64,000 bases of DNA from Gnetum montanum (GCA_015680685.1 MNCI01002704.1:467838-531837), one strand, 5' to 3'; shown: positions 1 through 11,740, counted from the stretch's first letter. The notes: generated by a model not told the origin, from the sequence alone. Numbers and translations: made by a program.

Positions 1-1278
1 GGTTGTTTCATTATTTTGGCTTTAGTAGATTTAATTCTTAAAATAAGGCTTGCTATTTTTTATCCTTTTGTCCCAAAATCTAGGGATAGGACCATTTTCT
101 CAAATCTAGGTCAATGTGTTTGTTAAAATTAAATTTTGACAAAATCCTATCCATTATTTTTGTGTTTTTTCTAATGGGTATTTATCATTTTGGTTGTGTT
201 GGCTATTTTTTTATAGCTGCGTTAAGTTGGGTTTTAGCTTTTTAGCTTTTTACATCAAAAAAGAAAGCAATGTTGGGTATTTTTTTCTTAAGAAAATGGC
301 TACATATTTCTCAAATCCAATCTTATGGGTTCATGGTTCTCTATTTAAGATTTCCAATGGCTATTGTCACATACAATTTGGCTTTGAAATGACTATGTTA
401 TGTCTATTTTCCTAAGGTCATGCAGTTAGGATCATTATGCCATTTTTATATTTTCATGTAAATTCATGAATTTTTTCTTAGCAAACAACAAGATTTTTGG
501 CTATTTTTTAGCTATTTCTAGGTATTTCTTGGCTTCATCTTTCCAATGAAGGTGGAATTACTCTAATTAGCTTTAAAATAAATTTTTTATGAATTTGTTT
601 CTAAGCCTTTGTCAAAAGGAGATTTGTGTCATTTTCAAATTCTTGTCCAAATTAGTGAGTTTCTCTGAATAAAATACAAGGGTTTTGAATTTTTATTAAA
701 TATGGATGTGTAGAAGTTGATTTGAATGTTCAAATGGTGATGGAGTCACTCTGATTGCAGTTGAAACAAATTTTTGAAAATTTTTTACTAACCCTATGTG
801 GAAAGGGATTAATGGTGATGGCTATGGTCTTTGCTAATTTTCTTTGTATTCCATCTAATAATGGTTATGTATTTCTTATTACAATGATTATGGCTATAAT
901 ATTTATGATTTTAGGATTTCTTTTATGATGGAATCATTGAAATTAGAGCCCAAACAAATTTTTAATAAATTTTTGGTTAAACTATACAAATAAGGTTAAA
1001 TTTTGTATGGATGTGATTACTATGTGTAGTTTTTCTTGTAAAATTTATGTTTTAAATTTTTTTAAGAAAATAAAAGGCTTCACTATTTTTAGAAAGATTT
1101 TTACTATGGCTACTAAGTTTCAATGATTTTTCTAAGTTTATGCATGTTTTAAACAAAGGCTTAATCTCTAGTAGACATCATTAGTCCATGTTACCTTATA
1201 GAGATCAAGTTAATCTCTAGCTTGATCTCTATTGCTTTGACTAGATATTGATGCTAAACTTTGGTTGTTTCTTTGCAG
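1..1278. other. AT-rich stretch without a recognisable gene
   Basis: All six frames are broken and no conserved protein motif was recognised. The sequence is T-rich with repeated short phrases such as ggctattttt. It may be intron or non-coding retroelement DNA upstream of the broken frame that follows, because a pyrimidine-rich run ending in ctttgcag stands at 1271-1278 and would be a good splice acceptor. Confidence 0.4.
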
Positions 1279-3990
1279 GACCTTCCATCTCTACTAATCT
1301 CACCATACCACTTTCAGGGGCACATCATGAGGACATATTATCCTCAAGTTTGGTGAGGTGATACTAGCATAGGAGTGGCTGTGGGGATAGGTGCCTGGGT
1401 ACATTCAAGCAAACATCTAGCATGCAAGTTTACTTGATGTATTTATCACACCCATCCCTTCTATCCCTACTGCAAAGATGTTGCATGTCATTGACTCCTT
1501 CAATGAGAAGGCTAGTCATTTTAACACCATCATTCAAGGTGTGAAGGTTAACATGGACATTGATGAGGGTCTCTTTTGCAACATGTTTAGTGTCCTCGCT
1601 GACAAGCTAAAGGTTCTAACAAGAATAGTGGAGAAATCAAGCCATCATGATGAAGTTTTGAAGTGGCATGATGCCAACATGGGCCACTTCAAAATTTCCA
1701 TGGATGACTCCATGAACCCTAATGCAAATAAATCCTATCCTTTTTTTAAGTCTTATGCATTTCCTAAACTATTATTGCAAAAGAAGATGATTGGCATTGC
1801 GTAGGGGTGGACCTTTAAGAAGGTCCTGATAGATGACACCAGGCTCAACTAGGCAACTACTTTGGCTATTGGGCTTCAAGATGGGGTCCTTAGACTCTGC
1901 ACAAATACCTCTACATTAATCCACATGTATTTTGCATTTTTTTTTTGCAAGTTATTTGAAGAGGTTTGTGGAGTTTCTAGTCATTTATAGGAATGGATGA
2001 TGGGTTTCCCAAGACCCAAGCCGACTTTCTATACCTTGGATAAAGCACATTTATCCAGTGGAGCAGGCTTAAAACCCACCAAAGGGAATGGATGATACAT
2101 TATCCATTACCACCAAGGATCTTAATGTTAGGTAGTTTGAGTTCCCTGATAGCACAAATGATGAGGAGCCTCTCACATTCCCAATAGGCATTCTAAAGGT
2201 CAAACAATGACATAGAAAGACCAGAGAGACAGCTAGAAAGAAACTCAAGAGTCCCATGGAGGAAGCGCTATCAACATCAAAGCAACCTACCCCGAAGAAG
2301 CTTAAGTTCAAGCTTAAGCCATCATAGTAGGCAGTCATAGGTATGCTCTGTTTAAATTTAGCAATTTTATGTTATAAAGTTTATGGCTATGTTATGATTT
2401 CATGTGTTAACTAGTTTTCTATGTGTTATGGTTGTAGACAAGCACTAGGTCATGGTAGCCCAAACTACTATAGGGGAAGAACAAAGGTGTGTAGGAGAGA
2501 CACTCCTCAAGCAACTTGAGGTTGAAGGGTTTGTTGATGCAAATATAAATGATCTATATGCCTTGTTCAATGTGGTGGTAAAAATTTCATCCCTCGTCAT
2601 CATTCTAGAGGAAGAGGAGGAGGAGACATGTATGTCACGCCTTAATTCTTTCATCATATCTTATGGTTTAATTTTGGTTTTCATCCTAACTATTCAATGA
2701 TTTTTATGCTTATAGTAGTTCCTAAGCCACTAGTGAAAGCCCTTGTCACTAACTTTCTCATGAAACCATGGGTGAAGGCCCTAGGCAAGGTGGAGTTCAT
2801 GCTTGGGATGGATAAGAACATCATTGACTAGTTGCAATATGTTATACCTAAGATAGGTAAGGACTTGCTTTTATGCACCTTAGTTGTTTGGCTATGTTAT
2901 AGGCTATGCTTGTGTTACGACTATCTTAGATTATACATTATGTTAATGATTGTATTTCATGCTTGTGTAGTGCCTTTGCAATGGAACCCTAGTAGAGACA
3001 TGGAGACTAACTCCTTACTTAAGCTTCCCTTTAATGTATCTAGTATATCCTTGAAGTTGTACAAGACTATTATTGATCTAGCAATGTTATGTTGAAAAAC
3101 TTCATGGGAGCTAGAGAGGTCCAACAAATCCCTATGGGAAGAAGTTCTGGGCTTAATGAAGAAGACTCAATGATAGGAGAAAACTATTACAGTTCTTGAA
3201 TACTAGAGGCCTTTGTGGAAGCCCAAGTGGCTAACTTAGGAAAATTCCATACTAGGGAGATCACATGGGCCCACTACTCACATGTCACTCAAGACAAAGT
3301 AGTAGTCTTATAGGATATGATAGAAAAGTGGATGCAAATAGACCTCATCTCCTTGAAGGTTCACGACTAAAAAGATCACTACGCTTGGGTCCTATAGTGG
3401 GATAAGAAACAAAAGGTCCACAAGTGATAGTACAAGGTGGATCATGGGGCCTACCTTAAGTGGCTTAACAAAGAGTCATTTGAATGGTGCAAGAAGGAGT
3501 TGTTCATCCATGGGATCTAAGTAGAGAGTGCTTATTAAATTTTTGAGAGTATTTTCATAGTGGAGTAATTCCCTACTACTTACATTACCACTACTGTAGG
3601 TGAGACCTCTAAAGTTGCTATGGCCTAGAAGCTACCTACTTGGACTATGGTAGATAGGACCAACATCCTTTCTAGCATTGATCTTGGGGATGTTGACTGG
3701 ATCAACATGATGAGGAATGAAATCCTCCATTGTTTGGTGAAAGGCCTTCCACATCTACCCCTGAAAGTTATGTAGTTAGAATACCCACAAGTTTGATAAA
3801 TTTTATGTCTTCTACTTTTAGTTTTTGTTTATGGTTTTAGATATTGGTTGCTAAATGGCTATGTGTCATTGTATTTCAAGCATCAAGAGACAATGGCAAT
3901 CCTAGAAATGAGGGTTGGAATGATTGACCACTTCCTCTTCAAGATGCCCCTTAGTAGCCTCCATCAGCTTGATTTTTTGGCTATTTGTTT
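1279..3990 (+). pseudogene. Unidentified decayed reading frame with several short intron-like gaps
   Basis: I do not recognise this protein. Protein-like stretches on the + strand (1478-1804, 2060-2340, 2450-2630, 2720-2856, 2971-3095) are separated by short gaps with plant-like splice ends: GTATGC at 2341 to TTGTAG at 2437, GTATGT at 2630 to TTATAG at 2715, and GTAAGG at 2857 to TGTGTAG at 2970. The proposed introns are 86-114 bases. The encoded peptides are charged and lysine-rich near 2200-2330. In-frame stops are numerous, so no intact product is expected. The long-ORF proteins of plant retroelements have a similar feel, but no motif allows a call. It could also be a degraded host gene. 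The intron reading is inference. Confidence 0.3.
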
Positions 3991-4296
3991 TTATTTTCAT
4001 GTTAATGTCTATTATTAACCAATACTATATCATAGATGGTTGTTATTATTTTTTGACATTTGTTCCACATAGTGTGGCCATGGGTATGTATGTTATGAAT
4101 ATGTTAAGTCTAAATTTAAAATTTAAAATTTTGGTTTTATTTTTTGGTTGTCTATATTGTTCTAGTAAACATTGTAAATGTTGTGAACATTGTGAAGGGC
4201 TAGGTTGAAATTTTTTAGCTATAAAATTAGATAGCTAATTAATGAGATAATAGGTTAAATAAGAAGTATAATAATAATAAAAAGATGTTTGCTAGG

Positions 4297-4490
4297 TTTA
4301 GGCCATCATAGGCACAAGTTATATTGTGTTGCCAATTTAAGGCCATAGCAGGTCTTGATGTCAGTTTAAGGTCATAGCAGGTCTTGATACTAGTTTAAGG
4401 TCATAATAGGTCATGTTGTGTGATTATCTTTGCTAGCTTAAGGCCATGGTAGGCCATTATTCTAGTTTACGATCATAGTAAACCATTGTT
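4297..4490. repeat. Degenerate short tandem repeat, unit about 29 bp
   Basis: Five to six imperfect copies of a unit resembling taaggtcatagcaggtctt plus about ten more bases follow each other. Two central copies (about 4338-4396) are nearly identical; the outer ones are decayed or carry insertions. No coding sense is apparent. Confidence 0.6.
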
Positions 4491-4790
4491 AAAGAGAAGC
4501 TTATATTTTTTGGTGATTTTATATTTTAAGTTATTCAAGGATTTTAGATTGTTCATAACATGAGTAAAAGCAAATAAGAAAAAATGCAAATGAAAGTAGA
4601 AACTTAGGCTACATGCATAAAGAGTAAAACAAATTATATAAAAAAAATATCACAAATTAGGCTACATGGCTATTGATGCATCTGGTTATAAGGGCATAAG
4701 ATGAAAAGGTTAAAGTATATGTCACTTGTGTAAATTCTTTCTAATCTTTGCAATATTATGGAATGAATAAGGTCTACTCTACACTATCTT
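4491..4790. other. AT-rich spacer, nothing recognised
   Basis: No open frame, repeat or motif was seen apart from general A+T richness. It lies 3' of the minus-strand protease remnant and may be the tail of that element. Confidence 0.4.
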
Positions 4791-5700
4791 ATATTCATCA
4801 TCCCCTTTAGTGATGATGTGAAAAGGGAGTTCATCCCATGACACATCCCATTTCTTATCATTTTCATCATTGGCTTTCTTAGGTTATTGAATTTCATGGC
4901 TCAAAGCTTCTTCTTGAAGCTCCACTCTAGACGCTTGCTCTATGTTCATAATGTTGGTAGCTAGGGGAACAACATTATCACCATGAATAATGATTTCACC
5001 TCCCTCATAAGAAAAATGAATTTCTTGATGGATGGATGAGGATACAACTCATAATTGAGTTGACCAATCTCTTCCCAGAAAAAGGTTGAACCCTAGTGTT
5101 TTCTCCATCATCAAGAAATTAGTAGTCATGGGGAATTTCTTCCTCACCATGAAGTCTAAGGAGATGGACCCCTTGATAGAAACCTTGGATCCATTAAAAG
5201 AATTGAGGGAAATTGTTGATGTATGCTATATTTGCTCAGTTAAACCTAAGCATTCAACAATGGTGCATGGGATGATGTTAGTTGTAACTTCATCATCAAC
5301 ATGCACCTAATGCACTTTGAACTACCCTATACATATAGTTATGAATAGAGGAGTTGTATTTACTTCACCATTTTGCGGATCAACCTTCATTTCTCTATCA
5401 TGAAATAAGAGTGGTATTAACTTCTCCTCACTTAGCAAAGAAGGAACCATCACTACATGGATGGATTTCTCGTTAGTAGGGATGTCCTTACTAATGGGGA
5501 TAGAGGTCAACATTTTGACTAAGTCCTCACAATGTGTAGTAGAAGTAATGATCAAGTCACATAAGCTTAGAGTTTTTTTTTTCTACTTGAGGAATTACCT
5601 GACTTGGTCCATCATACTAAAGAAGTTTTTATCATTAATTGTGGACTTATCACCCTGGTTGTGCTTTACTTCCTTCATGCTCCCCAAAATATGAAATTTA
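4791..5700 (-). pseudogene. Decayed retroviral-type aspartic protease region of Ty3/gypsy element E1
   Basis: The minus strand reads as a protease domain with a few in-frame stops. A stretch containing VHVDDEVTTNIIPCTIVECL occupies the place of the D-[ST]-G active-site loop, with the catalytic triplet decayed to DDE. About 75 residues later FLGRDW matches the conserved G-[RK]-[DP]-W near the end of such proteases. Stops (TAG) interrupt positions where Trp or Gln would be expected, which suggests C-to-T decay. Upstream on the same strand lies the gag remnant, so the order gag-protease is as expected. I could not find the reverse transcriptase downstream, so the element is truncated here. Confidence 0.6.
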
Positions 5701-8088
5701 GCTTTAGGTTGTGATAATTGGGGCTTTTCCTCATTGTTCTAGTTATGGGCTTTGGTGTCTTCCTATGGCTTGTTGGTTGGAGCAAGTTGGGTAGAGGTCA
5801 CGGGTAAAGCCAAAATGGGAGCGGGCTTCGAAGGGACCACTTCCTTCTACGTCTCCTTCTACTTGTCACCCTTGTTGTTGGGATTTTGCATAAGATTCTT
5901 CCTTTGCTAGGTTAATTTTTTTTTTTTGTCATTCATTGGTTGTGAGGAAGAGGCAGTAGTATTAGCCATCACATGAGGTCATTGTGTAGTTGTTTGACCT
6001 ATGGTTGTTTTGGTTGTGTTAGGTTGAGATACCTTTATAATAAAAGGATCCCTTGATGACATTCATGATGGTATTCTTATGATGAAGATGGATCTTGAGT
6101 TGATGGAGGCTAAAGAAACCCTTTCATCATAAGGGGATACTTAGATCACATATGGTTTTCCTGGGGTTTCCAATATTTATTAATGTTGAATGTTGAAATG
6201 ATGTAAGGGCTATCATTAGCATACAATAGGTTCTTGTAGACCTACATCAACTAATTTTATGATCGAATTGGGTTGGAAGCATCTAAGACCAGCTTCCCCT
6301 ATCAATCATCCTCTACAATATGAGGTAGAATTTTGTGTCATGACTAAGTAGCTAGTGATAATGACAAAAGTGATCTAGTTTGAAGTACCTAGGTAGTTTT
6401 TGATCATCTTTTGTTACTATAGTGGGTTATTTGGCTATTTCACAAAGTCTATCATGCTTCTTATGGGAAGCTTCAGATAGTTTCTTGTATTGAATACACC
6501 CAACTTTTTATAAGTTCATCTAATAGCTTGGATGGCTTTAGAGGTAAGGTAGTGTACTTAGACTTGTCCTTCCCTACAAAATTAGGTCTCGTTGTTGTCA
6601 ATGTAGTGGCCCTAGAGATTGATGTTTGGTCATTGCAGTCATTAGTGAGGGCCTTAGGTGGGTCATTCCTTGGCCCCTAGTTTCTAGTCTTTGTTTCTTT
6701 GTTCATAGTTGCTACAATCATATTGTTTTGCTTGTTCTTATCTTTTTTTCTCCATGTATGTTGATTTTTATATGCTATGTAGGCCAAATCATGACTAACC
6801 TTCACAACATCCTCTATATTTTTAGTTTAAAAAAATGCCTGGCTAAGAGTCTACAAGTTAAGGTAGTAGAGCTTGAACTTTATGAAGTCATTAGCCACTC
6901 CCTTAAATATGATCAACGAGCGGGCTTCAGCTATAAGCTCTAGTATTTAATTTAGTAGTCCATTCCACAATTGGATGAACTTCTGAATGAGTTCTAGGAA
7001 CCCTTGCTTGACCTTCATAAGTTGGTCAAGCATTGTGACAAGCTTCAAGTTATATTTAAAGAAATTGATAAATTGGGTAATTAAGTCCTCTAGAGAGAAT
7101 ATGGATTCCCTAGGTAATGGTACGAGGTCATGGCTATAAGAGAAAGCATTTGAATAGAAAGATAATAAGATGAGCATTAGGATCACCTTCTTCATTGTAT
7201 TTACTAAACTAGGGAAAATGGACAACAGGAGTAAGTATCAAGGGTGGGACCATAGAACTGATGAGATCATCCTAATAAAAGTCCATAATCTTGACAACTT
7301 GTGAAGTAGAGGCTTTAAGCCTCTTCAACTTCTCTATTAGGTCGTAGATCATCTAGAAGGCTTGCTCCAGGACCTGTGATGATCATGTTGGTTGTGGGGT
7401 TTGCACATAGGGTTGTGACATTTGTTGTGAGGCTTGTGGCCTTGCTATGGATTATAGGATGGAAGGAAAAGGTTACGTTATGGTTGTAGCTTGCAGGAAA
7501 AACAAAGAAAATGATGTTTATGCTTGTACCTAAGGCACAAACAAGATAAAGGGGTTGTATGACCCCTGAGTTACTTGGGGTCCCATGGTGGACTCTATAT
7601 AGGTGGTTAATGGACTTGTAGTGGTGAAAACCACCATCAATGATTCTACTAATCAAGGCTATGTAGAAAATGACATAGATGTGTTATAGGTTATTGGTTA
7701 TGATGATGATTGAGTTTGATGTGTGGCTATGACTAGTGTGGAACTAGTCATGATAGGATAGGAAGGAGTGAGAGATAGTGGCACCATGTCCATGGAGAAA
7801 ACAAAAGTGTAAGCGGAAGGTGCTATGATCTTGCAAGACATTTGTTGGAATAATCCTTCCACGATGTTTTCAAGATCATATTCTATCCTACATTCATCCT
7901 CCTGCTCTTATTATTCTTATGAGCTATGCTTGTCATCTTCCTCTTCCATCATAATCAATTGAGCCAGAATGTTCACATAGATATCCATTAGAGGTATTTC
8001 GTCATACAAGGAAGGGACTTACTCTTTTCCATCCTAATGTATGAGCTCAAACTTCCTTTTTGCCTCTACTTCCATACATGAAATCATG
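5701..8088 (-). pseudogene. Decayed gag of Ty3/gypsy element E1
   Basis: The peptide around 7225-6947 contains a pattern like the retrotransposon gag core (LEDLITQFINFF, then VKQGFLELIQKF), and near 6360-6300 a degraded C-x-Y-H motif (FCHYH) like those between gag and protease in plant Ty3/gypsy polyproteins. The frame is broken by many stops and shifts. The upstream (N-terminal) part is cut by a LINE at 8105/8106 and resumes at 11558. Gag would form the virus-like particle. Lineage within Ty3/gypsy is unclear; it differs from the Athila-like copies elsewhere in the window. Confidence 0.5.
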
Positions 8089-8105
8089 AGGATAGCCTGC
8101 ATTTT
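8089..8105. repeat. Target site duplication of the LINE, left copy
   Basis: The 17 bases aggatagcctgcatttt here are repeated exactly at 11541-11557. They bracket the LINE and abut its terminal T run (minus-strand poly-A), as target-primed reverse transcription would leave. Confidence 0.93.
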
Positions 8106-8202
8106 TTTTTGAGAGAGAGAATGTTCGGGATTGTATTACTGAGAAATATAGTACACAAGTATACAGTTTAAGGGTCATCAGTGATGGCCCACTGGAAAAA
8201 AA

Positions 8203-8431
8203 GGGGGGGAGGAGGGGTGGGAGCCTCAGCACCCCTCCTAAACTCAAAACTCAAAAACCAACAACTAGGGGAGGGCAGGTGGGTGCACCCCCAACAAACA
8301 GAAACGACCCCCAATGACCAATCGCTGTCCCCCACCACCAACCCACAAGGGGGGGGGGCCACACCCAGAAATGTGGGAGGGGGGGCAAAGAAAATAGAAA
8401 GCATTTGCGCTGCCGACGGGGGGGGGGGCCT
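8203..8431 (+). other. Cluster of G runs in the LINE 3' region
   Basis: Four groups of long G runs (8203-8221, 8349-8358, about 8375-8386, 8418-8428) fall within 230 bases on the + strand; the LINE sense strand is C-rich there. The first group, ggggggg-a-gg-a-gggg-t-ggg, can form a G-quadruplex. Run lengths are prone to sequencing error. Confidence 0.6.
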
Positions 8432-8469
8432 TAGGGGCAGGTCGGTAGATGGCGGCAGGCGCACTGCGG

Positions 8470-9060
8470 TCATTCAAGTTCATGGAGCAAGTCCAGGGTG
8501 TTGTGGTGCTCTTCAGTGTTCATGAAGTTCGCCGCTTGTTGGATGCTCTGCATGACAGACTCTCGCTTACTCCGATCAGCCGGTGAGTCCCCAGCGTCCG
8601 GATGGAATCTTGCTGACCTGCACTGAATATGTCGCCTAAGCTCCCCCCAGGAGCTCTCACAACTTATGCCCAAGATACTGTATGGGCAGTGTCCCCCCCT
8701 AAGCCACTGATGGGCACTGTGCTCGTGTGCCCGGTTGAGCTGTCTTTGTCATTGGTCTTCCTCTTCTTGCAATCGTTCATGTTCTTCCCTTGCCACCTGC
8801 TTTTGGGCTTGATGGGCCACCTCCTCCTGGCACAGCTCCTCCCTAACCTGGTCTCGGATCTCATCGATGAGCCAGGCCCATGTAGCCTCTACCATGAGCA
8901 CATGTTGTCATGTCATCTCTTGTGCTTGTTCGTGGAACTGGGCCTCTTGCTCGACACGAGATTGGGCTAGGGCCTCGTTCCACTTTGCCTCCCACTCCCA
9001 TCGTTCTACCTCCCACACAACAATAGCCGCCTGTTTTTCGGCAAGGTGTAACTCCGCATC
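8470..9060 (-). pseudogene. Coiled-coil plus J-domain-like C-terminal module at the 3' end of the LINE
   Basis: One minus-strand frame, with a stop at 8749-8751 and another near 8910, gives a Glu/Gln/Ala-rich segment typical of a coiled coil (VREELCQEEVAHQAQKQVAR). It is followed by about 72 residues starting PYSILGISCESSWGELRRHI and containing LRRHIQCRSARFHPD. The spacing from the LGIS turn to the HPD tripeptide, the basic helix before it and the following helix (SIQQAANFM) match the DnaJ J-domain plan, whose HPD stimulates Hsp70 ATPase. It ends at a TGA at 8470-8472. Whether it is a native part of the LINE or host sequence carried along by 3' transduction cannot be told from one copy. Confidence 0.55.
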
Positions 9061-9339
9061 CTAGTTCGGGGGGCATTGGGGGGGTCTGGTAAGGGATGCA
9101 AGCTATGTTGGGAGCAGCGTCCCCAGGTGAGACTCGTAAGGTGAGTTTTCAGGCTGGGGGAGGTTGAAGAGGTGGGGGGGCATCAGAGGTGCTCCCCCCA
9201 GGGGGTAGAGGATGGGCCTAGCACCCCCCCCCCCCCCCCCCCCCNCACAAAGCCAAGATCAACCCCGAGTGACGACCGTGTCGTTTAAGGCAAAGGATCT
9301 CCAGGAAAAACCACGGGATGTTAACCTGGATGCCGAACT

Positions 9340-9862
9340 TCAAGCACTACAAAAAGACAAAATGCAAGCCCTGAAGCTTGGATGCATTGCCAGACTAGAC
9401 AAAAAAATGATCCACCAAGTTGGTAGCCCGGGTCTAGAGGCATGGGAGAGAGGATCTAGGAACTTGGCAGCTCTGCGTTCTAGGTATGGGTCCCTCGAAA
9501 AGGGTCGCAGCGTCCTATAGGCCATGGGTAGTGGACAGGAAGATTTCTCCTACAGCCGGGGCCCCCAAACAGCTGGCAATGGCAGATTCTATGATGCAAA
9601 TCTTGCATCCTTGGAAGTGGGTTCTGTCAACGTTCCAATTTGCAAAGAACACATCGTCAGCAAGGTCTGGGTCACCGACCAGCCGCTGCAACGGGCTAGA
9701 CCAGCCGCACTTGGTGACCAACCACCACAGCTCCTCATCTTCCCAAAAAGTGGCACAGTCAGGCTCGAACATCGGCATGGCATCCATTACAGCCACGAGC
9801 TCACTCCACGTATGATAGGATAGCGTAATTATCTGCTGAGGGGGAGGGATATAGTATTGCAT
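9340..9862 (-). pseudogene. LINE polyprotein tail of unknown function
   Basis: Directly after the zinc finger a Trp- and acid-rich segment is open on the minus strand (9862-9515; FWEDEELWWLVTKCGW, then FFANWNVDR). I do not recognise a family. Its open length, after a shift from the zf-RVT frame, suggests it belongs to the C-terminal part of the same polyprotein. Downstream to about 9080 the frame is uncertain. The opposite strand is also partly open (9212-9520), but no start context or family supports it. Confidence 0.4.
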
Positions 9863-11540
9863 GAAAATAGTGCAGTTGCGCGCCGTCCAAACAAACTATA
9901 AAAGCATGGATGTTCAGGAGTCGCTGGTGAACCACCTCGGGGGGGCACCATCGTTCTTTGCCAAGTGGCTTGCATGCAGGGACACTCGCAAATGAAGTGA
10001 GTAATTATTTCCAGTGCAGCGTTACAGTGTGGACATGTGTCATCGTGCAAGATGTTGCATCGTTTTAGTATGGCATGCACAGGGAGCACCTCAGATTTGA
10101 TTAGCCAGAGAAACATTTTGATTTTCTCGGGGAGCCGCCTACGCTAGATCCCCTGCCATCCATCCTCCATGGGGTATTTCTCTGTCAGTATAGCACGTAG
10201 TTAGAGGTGGAGCCAACCCAGGGTCATCATTACTTGTGCATGCTGGCAAATTGCCTGCCAGGGCCACAAGGCGCATGTTCCAAGCTCCCATTGCATGTAC
10301 TTCCTTCGGGTGATGTAGGCCCACTGACTGAGCTCCCCGTGTGTGCGTGTCAGACGGTGGAGGAGCCATTGTTGTCCCATCATGCTTTTGTCCTCGAAGG
10401 ATGTGATACCCAGCCCCCCTACTTTTTGAGGACACACAATGCGGGTCCAAGCAACTAAGTGAAGCTTGCTCCCCCCTCTGCCCCCCCCCCCCCCCCTCCA
10501 AATGAAACTTCAGATCATCGTGTTCATTTGTTGAGTGATGGCTACGGGGGAGCGATGACTGCCACCACAAATCATGTGGTAGCCGTGAGGATCCCGGTTG
10601 CCACCAGGAGATAGCCCTTTCATGTAAGGAAGAGATTGGCCCAATGGTTCATTCACTTTTCAATCTTCGCCAGGAGGGGGCCCATGCATTTTTCCGACAC
10701 CATTGGAATAGTGGGATACCAAGGTAGGTGTCGGTGATTGTCCCCGACTGAATATCCAGGATTTGTACAACCCTGTCCTTCACCTATGCATCAACATTGA
10801 TGAAATGTGCCGCTGATTTGGTGTGGTTTATTTCTAATCCTAGTTCTACTGCCAACCTGGTCAGGGCAATGTTGATACACCGTGCCTATGGGGCCGCTGC
10901 CTGGCTAAGTAACATGGTATCGTCAACATAATGTTCAACACGGAAAGCCACCCCGACAATGTCCAAGCCTTCCACCCCTAACGTGCTATAATAATGTTGC
11001 ATGAGGTCCATGGCAATGATGAAGAGCAAGGGAGAAAGTGGGTCACCTTGTCTCAAACCCCTACCAGGAGATGAGAAACCTCACAACTGCCCCCCAACAT
11101 CGAAGGAGAATCCTACAGAAGATTGGATGTGCAAACATAGTTGGATGAACCCACGATCAAATCCTTTCTTATGCATGATGTCCTGTAAGGCCTCCCAATT
11201 GACCATGTCATATGCCTTAACTATGTCAAGCTTGAGACATAGACCAGGGAACCCCGTTGTGCGAAGGGAGTGTAGGACCTCCTGCATGAGGAGAACCTGA
11301 TCATGGAGAGTCCTACCCTGAACGAAACCAGCATGATTGCTTCCTACCAGCTTGGGCAAAAGAGGCCCAAGTTGATTGACCAAGAGCTTAGAGAAGATTC
11401 TGATGAGGACGTTGCAGACTCTGATGGGACAAAAGTGTTCTGGGCGGTGGGCATCCAATTGCTTTGGGATGCATACAATTCGAGAGCAATTGATTTCTCA
11501 CTGCACTTGTCGTCTAGTCAGCATGACATTGAAAGCATCC
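9829..11540 (-). pseudogene. LINE reverse transcriptase and zf-RVT domain, broken
   Basis: Reading from 11540 downward, the frame enters just before the F/C-RPI block of L1 reverse transcriptase and runs through QAGF-like HAGFVQGR, KLDIVKAYDMVNWE, the RQGDPLSPLLF block and the catalytic YVDD (10919-10930). Further on, a KVGGLGI motif (about 10437-10400) and the cysteine/histidine set of the zf-RVT domain (CPHCN ... HFICECPCMQ, about 10060-9970) follow in the usual order. After a frameshift near 9880 the usual VWTARNCTIF tail motif appears. Several stops and frameshifts are present, so no active enzyme is expected even though YVDD is retained. Confidence 0.88.
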
Positions 11541-11557
11541 AGGATAGCCTGCATTTT
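11541..11557. repeat. Target site duplication of the LINE, right copy
   Basis: Exact 17-base copy of 8089-8105, marking the 5' junction of the minus-strand LINE. The E1 reading frame continues across it once the LINE and one copy are removed. Confidence 0.93.
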
Positions 11558-11740
11558 AGTGTAAATGTACTAATAACGATCTTCATTTATGGATGTAAAG
11601 TCAAGACTTTCCCCTTTGACTCTCAAAGATCACCCTACACTTAATGATGGTAGGGTCTTTGGGATCATAGACCCTCATCGCTTGTTGGATAGTACATTTG
11701 CCAATGATGAAGAAGGATAATTTGGTGGACTATTAGAAAG
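11558..11740 (-). pseudogene. E1 gag fragment separated from the rest by the LINE
   Basis: The minus strand reads a nearly open peptide (FFIIGKCTIQQAMRVYDPKD and onward) that leads into the target site and resumes at 8088 as the gag-like frame (MEVEAKRKFELI). It therefore appears to be the N-terminal part of the E1 gag. No zinc knuckle or start codon can be placed with confidence. Confidence 0.45.

Larger units (their letters stand above)
8106..11540 (-). mobile_element. 5'-truncated L1-type LINE (non-LTR retrotransposon), about 3.4 kb
   Basis: The insertion is bounded by a perfect 17-bp duplication and ends at its 3' side in a T run on the + strand (8102-8110, partly shared with the duplication), the remnant poly-A tail. 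It is much richer in G+C than its surroundings. The minus strand encodes reverse transcriptase motifs (CPIRVCNVL, HAGFVQGR, KLDIVKAYD, RQGDPLSPLLF, YVDD) and a zf-RVT-type zinc finger. The 5' end starts inside reverse transcriptase, so the endonuclease and ORF1 are missing: a dead-on-arrival copy. It sits inside the gag of E1. Long C/G homopolymers (for example 9225-9244, with one unresolved base at 9245) may include sequencing error. Confidence 0.92.

Noticed and set aside
8168-8525. Several overlapping proline/glycine-rich open frames on both strands
   Set aside because: They are by-products of long G/C homopolymers; frames of both strands stay open for lack of stop codons, not because of coding.
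9212-9520. Open frame on the + strand within the LINE, opening with a proline run
   Set aside because: The proline run comes from a poly-C homopolymer with an unresolved base, the frame is antisense to the LINE, and no family is recognisable.
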